Below, one piece after another: positions 51,898 to 55,167 of a stretch of 55,167 nucleotides of DNA (position 1 is its first letter; each line of letters begins with the position of its first letter). The notes under the pieces are model-generated. The model made no database searches. It was not told the origin of the DNA and saw nothing but the letters and a program-made list of their open reading frames with translations. Made by a program: the position numbers and the translations under genes. The stretch covers positions 1-55,167 of the forward strand of contig JAJDVG010000015.1 in NCBI GenBank assembly GCA_022826245.1, read 5' to 3'. The stretch is from Gammaproteobacteria bacterium (lineage in GTDB: Bacteria; Pseudomonadota; Gammaproteobacteria; Steroidobacterales; Rariloculaceae).

Positions 51898-52793
51898 ACG
51901 AGTTAGACATTTTCGTGGCTGAAGCCGCACAGGAACACAGCAACCTCACGGAAGATATCCGTTGGCGTCTCGTCTATTTCAAACCGAATGCGTATTCGAA
52001 TGAAGCGATCTCGGTTGGTGTGATAGTCAGTTGGAAAGGGAAGGTTTTTGTTGACCATGTTTGCTCAGTAGATGCCATAGAGGCATTTACGAGCGTTTTT
52101 GGAGCCGGTGCGCGAGACCAACTCATCTTCGGAATAGAGGTTCTCAAACAGTGGGTCACTGATTCCCGGTTCGACTTTGCTTCTTGTAGTTCACCAACGA
52201 ACGTCTTGGCACTTGGTCGAGCCACAACAGGAGTGTGTGACGATGTATCGAGATTTTCACGCGATCTCCTTAGGTTGTCGTCGAGTCTGTTTAAACGATA
52301 TGAAGTGGTCAATAGTCGTTTTCAATCAGTCGGACAGAACGACATCATTATTTCTCTCAGGCGACGAATTGTTGCGCTAGATCCATTTCGCGGAAAAGAG
52401 TTGATAAAGCCTATGACGGTGAATATTTCAGAGGGAAGTTCCTTCAAAGTGCCACTCTACGGATCTAGGACAATTGGTGCGCCAGTGTCGTTAATGACAA
52501 ATCGTGTAGGCCAAGCCATGAAGAGCGCGGAAGCATATATGCTGCAACTTAGCCATGCCAAGAATGTGCTTAGCCGTTCTCCTCACGTGTATGTATACAC
52601 ACCGCCACTGTCAGAGGATGCAAACAGTTTCTCGGGTCGTGTAATGGCTGGCCTAGATGAATTGGAGGTCTTAGGGAAAACCAGCGGGGTAACTGTCTCT
52701 TGGTCTGACAACATGGATGAGCTGGCGACCGTCGTGTTGAAAAATGAAGAGCGTGAGCCAGAAGAACGGCTATCATTGCAGATGTCAGCATAG
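51894..52793 (+). CDS. DUF3037 family protein
   Basis: A 299-residue soluble protein. ATG 51894 overlaps the kinase stop by four bases. The N-terminal half carries the DUF3037 strand pattern DIRWRLVYFKPNAYSNEAIS then VGVIVSWKGKVFVDHV, followed by a helical part (ALGRATTGVCDDVSRFSRDL). The C-terminal 120 residues (YGSRTIGAPVSLMTNRVGQA, SPHVYVYTPPLSEDAN) extend beyond the domain I recognise and may form the specificity part. It has no catalytic motif. Its conserved coupling to a HipA-like kinase suggests a substrate, adaptor or neutralising partner. Confidence 0.78.
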   Translation: MNELDIFVAEAAQEHSNLTEDIRWRLVYFKPNAYSNEAISVGVIVSWKGKVFVDHVCSVDAIEAFTSVFGAGARDQLIFGIEVLKQWVTDSRFDFASCSSPTNVLALGRATTGVCDDVSRFSRDLLRLSSSLFKRYEVVNSRFQSVGQNDIIISLRRRIVALDPFRGKELIKPMTVNISEGSSFKVPLYGSRTIGAPVSLMTNRVGQAMKSAEAYMLQLSHAKNVLSRSPHVYVYTPPLSEDANSFSGRVMAGLDELEVLGKTSGVTVSWSDNMDELATVVLKNEEREPEERLSLQMSA

Positions 52794-52823
52794 CGTCTGG
52801 CGTACAGAGTCTGTCAGGCCACG

Positions 52824-53399
52824 ATGGCTTGGACTGGTCGATTCAACGGCGCAGTGGAAGTCGATGAGACACACATGAGTGGCAGGTGGCAAGCGCAAGG
52901 ACGTGCACTATGGGAAGCATAATTTGCGGATAGTGCGTGGTCCGGCCGACAAGGTTCCAACGGTGAGCGTTGACGATCTCGACAGGGACCAATTCGCGGC
53001 TGCAGTTGTGCGGAACGCCGACAGCAGCTCACCCCAGGGGTGCATCCGGGAGAATGCCAAAGAAGGTGTGACCGTCTACACGGATGAGGCTAGAATCGAC
53101 GGCCCGCTCAAGCATCAGTACAATCATCAGGCCGTAAAGCATTCAGTTGGCGAGCACGACCGGGATCAAGCTTACACCAACGGTATCGAATCGTTCCCGG
53201 GATGTTGAAGATAACCCATGATGGCACGTTCCCCAAATTTGGTGAGATGCATCTGGTCGGGTACGTTGCGGAGTTCGAGGACAAGCATAACGTTCGCAAG
53301 CACGATACGCTCAGTCAGATGAGTCTGCTGGCCCGAGGTATGGTCGATCAAAAGCTCGAGTATCGGGATTCGATCGCCAAAGATCGCCGAGTAGGATGA
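52824..53399 (+). pseudogene. Broken IS1595-family transposase
   Basis: Three frames together give a transposase. Frame one (from 52824) reads FNGAVEVDETHMSG, then shifts near 52880 to GGKRKDVHYGKHN. This continues to EGVTVYTDEARIDG and HNHQAVKHSVGEHDR, ending AYTNGIESF; a second shift near 53200 leads to MLKITHDGTFPKFGEMHLVG, ending near 53399. The DDE residues are recognisable (D of VDET, D of YTDE, E of GIESF). The N-terminal half is missing. I see no intact terminal repeats, so the element is dead. It separates the kinase pair from the membrane-protein gene. Confidence 0.85.
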
Positions 53400-53773
53400 T
53401 AACGAATCTTCAGGTGGTAGGTTTAATCTATGACGCTGCGGGTATCGCGATTTTCGGTGTGCCTGCGGCTTTTAGGATGGTGAACGAAATTACCGCACAG
53501 TCAGGAACCTATTGGGGAGGCAATCCTGCTTTAGCACAAGCGTTGGCGCTAGCTCGCATCGATACTACTGCGGGATCAGTATTACTACTGCTAGGGTTCC
53601 TCTTCCAGGTCACCGCATTGCAGAAGTATGCAGTACCCGAGCTTGCGATAGATTTGAGTATCATCGCACTTGTGGTATTCGTGTTTCTGTATTGGTGCGG
53701 TTTAAGGTCGCTGTTTTCTAAATCGCTGGCGAAGAAGGTAGAAGAGAGACGTGCGCAGCAGCAAGCGGATTAG
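53396..53773 (+). CDS. Hypothetical membrane protein
   Basis: A 125-residue protein with three or four hydrophobic stretches (VVGLIYDAAGIAIFGVPAAF, TTAGSVLLLLGFLFQVTA and LAIDLSIIALVVFVFLYW) and a basic, helical C-terminus (SLAKKVEERRAQQQ). ATG 53396 overlaps the stop of the dead transposase frame (ATGA), which is coincidental. No Shine-Dalgarno is obvious. I do not recognise a family. Small membrane proteins are common in defence islands as effectors, but nothing here shows that role. Confidence 0.55.
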   Translation: MITNLQVVGLIYDAAGIAIFGVPAAFRMVNEITAQSGTYWGGNPALAQALALARIDTTAGSVLLLLGFLFQVTALQKYAVPELAIDLSIIALVVFVFLYWCGLRSLFSKSLAKKVEERRAQQQAD

Positions 53774-53976
53774 ATTTTGAAGAGAATGAGTGTTGCAGCT
53801 AAGACGGAAAAATTGTCAAACTCGACCATCAACCTTTCAAGAACGAACTGGGATAGGATATGGCGGTCGATTTGACGTTTGGGGAGCTGATTAGCACCGT
53901 GTTGCAAAACACGACAATCAAGCGGCAAAGGGCGAGGCCGGTAACAATCTAGGCTCGATACGGCTGCTCGGACCGT

Positions 53977-53991
53977 AGCATCCAGGATGCT
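53977..53991 (-). terminator. Palindrome downstream of the KAP gene
   Basis: AGCATCC and GGATGCT flank a single base at 53977-53991. It lies 24 bases after the stop of the minus-strand KAP NTPase gene. As RNA it could form a 6-bp stem with a 3-base loop. No T-tract is present, so the terminator role is tentative. Confidence 0.3.
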
Positions 53992-54014
53992 GCCTAATCT
54001 AGAAGACTCCTTGG

Positions 54015-55022
54015 CTAGGGATCTGGGCCGTTTTCGATGAGCGAAGCGCTGACCAATTCGAGTCTCCGCACCGCTTGACGGAATCCGATTTCAGCACCTC
54101 CATCCACGATCGCCCTATCAACAGCGGCCACTACGCGATTTGCGATTTGGGACTTGCCATCACCCCTATACCAGTCCAGTAGAGGTGAGCGTACCGTTTC
54201 CGTTGACGACATCGTGGAAATGTTGTCCTCCAAAGCGGCCAGGATGATCACGGCTTCGAACTGGATACTGCAATCTTCCTGTCGGCGAGGTGCCCGAGTA
54301 GGATGATCGAAGAAAGCATCGACCACCTCCCGATCCGAAGCTTCGCCAGTAACAAAACGATTATAGAGACTTCGATCGAACGTTCGAAGAATCAACGCGA
54401 CGGTGGTGGTCACTCCATAATCTTCGTGATCACCTCTCAATGACGCGTACAACAGTCCCAATCGGTGAATCGCCTGACTAACCGTTCGAAGACTGACATC
54501 AGAGGCGTTAAAGAACATCGACAACATCTCGTGCATGGTCTCGCCCGCCCTTTCCCTCTTTAGTTCCTTTTGAAAATAGGTTTCGGCGAAATAGGACTTG
54601 GTTGCCGGAGTGCAATCGAAGTAGTCATCGATCCCTGTCGCTTGGAGCTGTGCTTGGATGAACGCATCTCGGCTAGGCTCGGGCAGTTGGCAGTCTACGT
54701 CGAAAAAGCGGCGAAGATATCCCTCAGCATCAAAGCCGTTGCCATACAGGGCTCTAACTGCATGGGCAAGTTGCTCACAATTTACAGCTAGTACGAATAC
54801 GATGTGATCTACAGCAAACAGGTGCTTGGCGACCTCAAGTAGTTCGACAGCGTAGGATGGACGACACCGGTCCAACTCGTCGATGGCCACTATGAGAGGA
54901 AGGTTTCCGTTTGCCTTGCGCAACGAGCCGGCCGCCTCCTGCAAAACGCTTCGGAACGCCTTGACCGACTTGCACGCCTCCGTGTATCGGGAAAGTCTTT
55001 GCTCAGCGAACGACTCCGCCAT
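54015..55022 (-). CDS. KAP-family P-loop NTPase, 5'-truncated
   Basis: The frame encodes 335 residues from ATG 55022, but it stays open upstream to base 55034, where an insertion sequence begins. The Walker B region LIVAIDELDRCRPSYAVELL (43-62) is exactly that of KAP NTPases, followed by HIVFVLAVNCEQLAHAVRAL, then a RRFFDVDCQLPEPSRDAFIQ arginine-finger-like region. The Walker A GxxxxGKS and the membrane insertion typical of the family are absent because the 5' part is gone. KAP NTPases are associated with membrane-linked defence functions. Loss of the P-loop makes this product inactive as an ATPase. The gene is minus strand with convergent neighbours. Confidence 0.85.
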   Translation of the reverse strand: MAESFAEQRLSRYTEACKSVKAFRSVLQEAAGSLRKANGNLPLIVAIDELDRCRPSYAVELLEVAKHLFAVDHIVFVLAVNCEQLAHAVRALYGNGFDAEGYLRRFFDVDCQLPEPSRDAFIQAQLQATGIDDYFDCTPATKSYFAETYFQKELKRERAGETMHEMLSMFFNASDVSLRTVSQAIHRLGLLYASLRGDHEDYGVTTTVALILRTFDRSLYNRFVTGEASDREVVDAFFDHPTRAPRRQEDCSIQFEAVIILAALEDNISTMSSTETVRSPLLDWYRGDGKSQIANRVVAAVDRAIVDGGAEIGFRQAVRRLELVSASLIENGPDP

Positions 55023-55079
55023 GTGAGTAAGCGCTGTGCGGACCCCACCTTCCTGTCAGGGGGCCCATGAGGTTGTATG

Positions 55080-55099
55080 ACTCCTTTTGTGTAAGGAGT
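55080..55099 (+). promoter_or_regulatory. Hairpin hiding the ribosome-binding site of the IS gene
   Basis: ACTCCTT (55080-55086) pairs perfectly with AAGGAGT (55093-55099) around a 6-base loop. The second arm is the Shine-Dalgarno of the ATG at 55106. The hairpin would block translation from read-through transcripts, a known safeguard in insertion sequences such as IS10 and IS50. Confidence 0.6.
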
Positions 55100-55105
55100 T
55101 GTTCG

Positions 55106-55167
55106 ATGAGGGATCATGATGTGGATGCCCGGGGCAAAGGCCCTGGCCGGGCGGTTGCAGCCAACGG
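55106..55167 (+). CDS. Partial IS gene, probable transposase N-terminus
   Basis: ATG 55106 lies seven bases after AAGGAG (55093-55098) and the frame is open to the window edge (MRDHDVDARGKGPGRAVAAN). The 20 visible residues do not identify a family. The position just inside an insertion-sequence terminus suggests a transposase or OrfA. Confidence 0.45.
   Translation, partial: MRDHDVDARGKGPGRAVAAN

Larger units (their letters stand above)
55035..55167 (+). mobile_element. Left end of an insertion sequence (IS3/IS150-like terminus)
   Basis: The KAP reading frame ends abruptly at 55034 and the next bases, TGTGCGGACCCCACC, resemble the TG...GACCCC terminal repeats of IS150-group IS3 elements. 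A 5' leader with a hairpin and a small open frame on the plus strand follow, the usual order at an IS left end. The right end lies outside the window, so the family is tentative. Confidence 0.5.

Noticed and set aside
53860..53952. 30-codon frame reading MAVDLTFGELISTVLQ
   Set aside because: Too short and without a convincing ribosome site or partner; a decayed helix-turn-helix gene is possible but unsupported.

Overview
The window is about 55 kb of GC-rich bacterial DNA. It probably comes from a gammaproteobacterium with an oxidative, quinoprotein-rich periplasm. That placement rests on general gene content and codon style, not on a marker gene: there is no rRNA, tRNA or CRISPR array in the window. 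The left edge cuts an IS630-type transposase and the right edge enters another insertion sequence.

1-19.8 kb: a SLC13 carboxylate transporter, an ABC exporter, serA, a diheme cytochrome c beside a PQQ alcohol dehydrogenase, a NosR-like electron-transfer unit split over two overlapping genes, a DUF1800/DUF1501 secretion pair and a soluble PQQ sugar dehydrogenase. Interleaved are exported proteins of two recurrent families: small DUF6152 proteins whose predicted mature N-terminus is His-His, and proteins of 260-340 residues that begin with a DGxPDxxGxW-like motif and end with an EDP...PW motif.

20-29.5 kb: catabolism. hpaH and hpaI (last steps of homoprotocatechuate meta-cleavage) lie on the minus strand. 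A five-gene plus-strand operon encodes a beta-hydroxyacid dehydrogenase, Rieske oxygenase alpha and beta subunits, an MFS transporter and a 2-oxoglutarate oxygenase. A divergent gene encodes a tandem OsmC protein.

29.5-43.2 kb: an M20 peptidase, a dienelactone hydrolase, a large PQQ dehydrogenase, more members of the two exported families, an exported homologue of hydratase HpaH, an outer-membrane beta-barrel protein, a GYD protein, and a MerR regulator divergent from an ARPP/DUF6569 gene over a repeat-rich operator.

43.2-55.2 kb: accessory DNA that looks like a decaying defence or mobile island. It holds an orphan AbiEi-like regulator with its own palindrome, an SMP-30/HpaI fusion and an amidohydrolase. 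These two metabolic genes are separated by the remnant of a second Fic-type gene. Next come an intact AbiEi-Fic gene behind four 24-bp-spaced repeats, a small partner gene with a dead successor, a HipA-like kinase overlapping a DUF3037 gene, a broken IS1595 transposase, and a KAP NTPase cut by an insertion sequence. The last 4 kb looks clearly lower in GC than the rest.

The best candidates for undescribed biology are: (i) the DUF6152 family as possible His-brace metal proteins paired with the DGxPD exported family and quinoproteins; (ii) the repeat-controlled AbiEi-Fic locus and its remnant; (iii) the HipA-like kinase/DUF3037 pair; (iv) the SMP-30/HpaI fusion with a damaged aldolase site.
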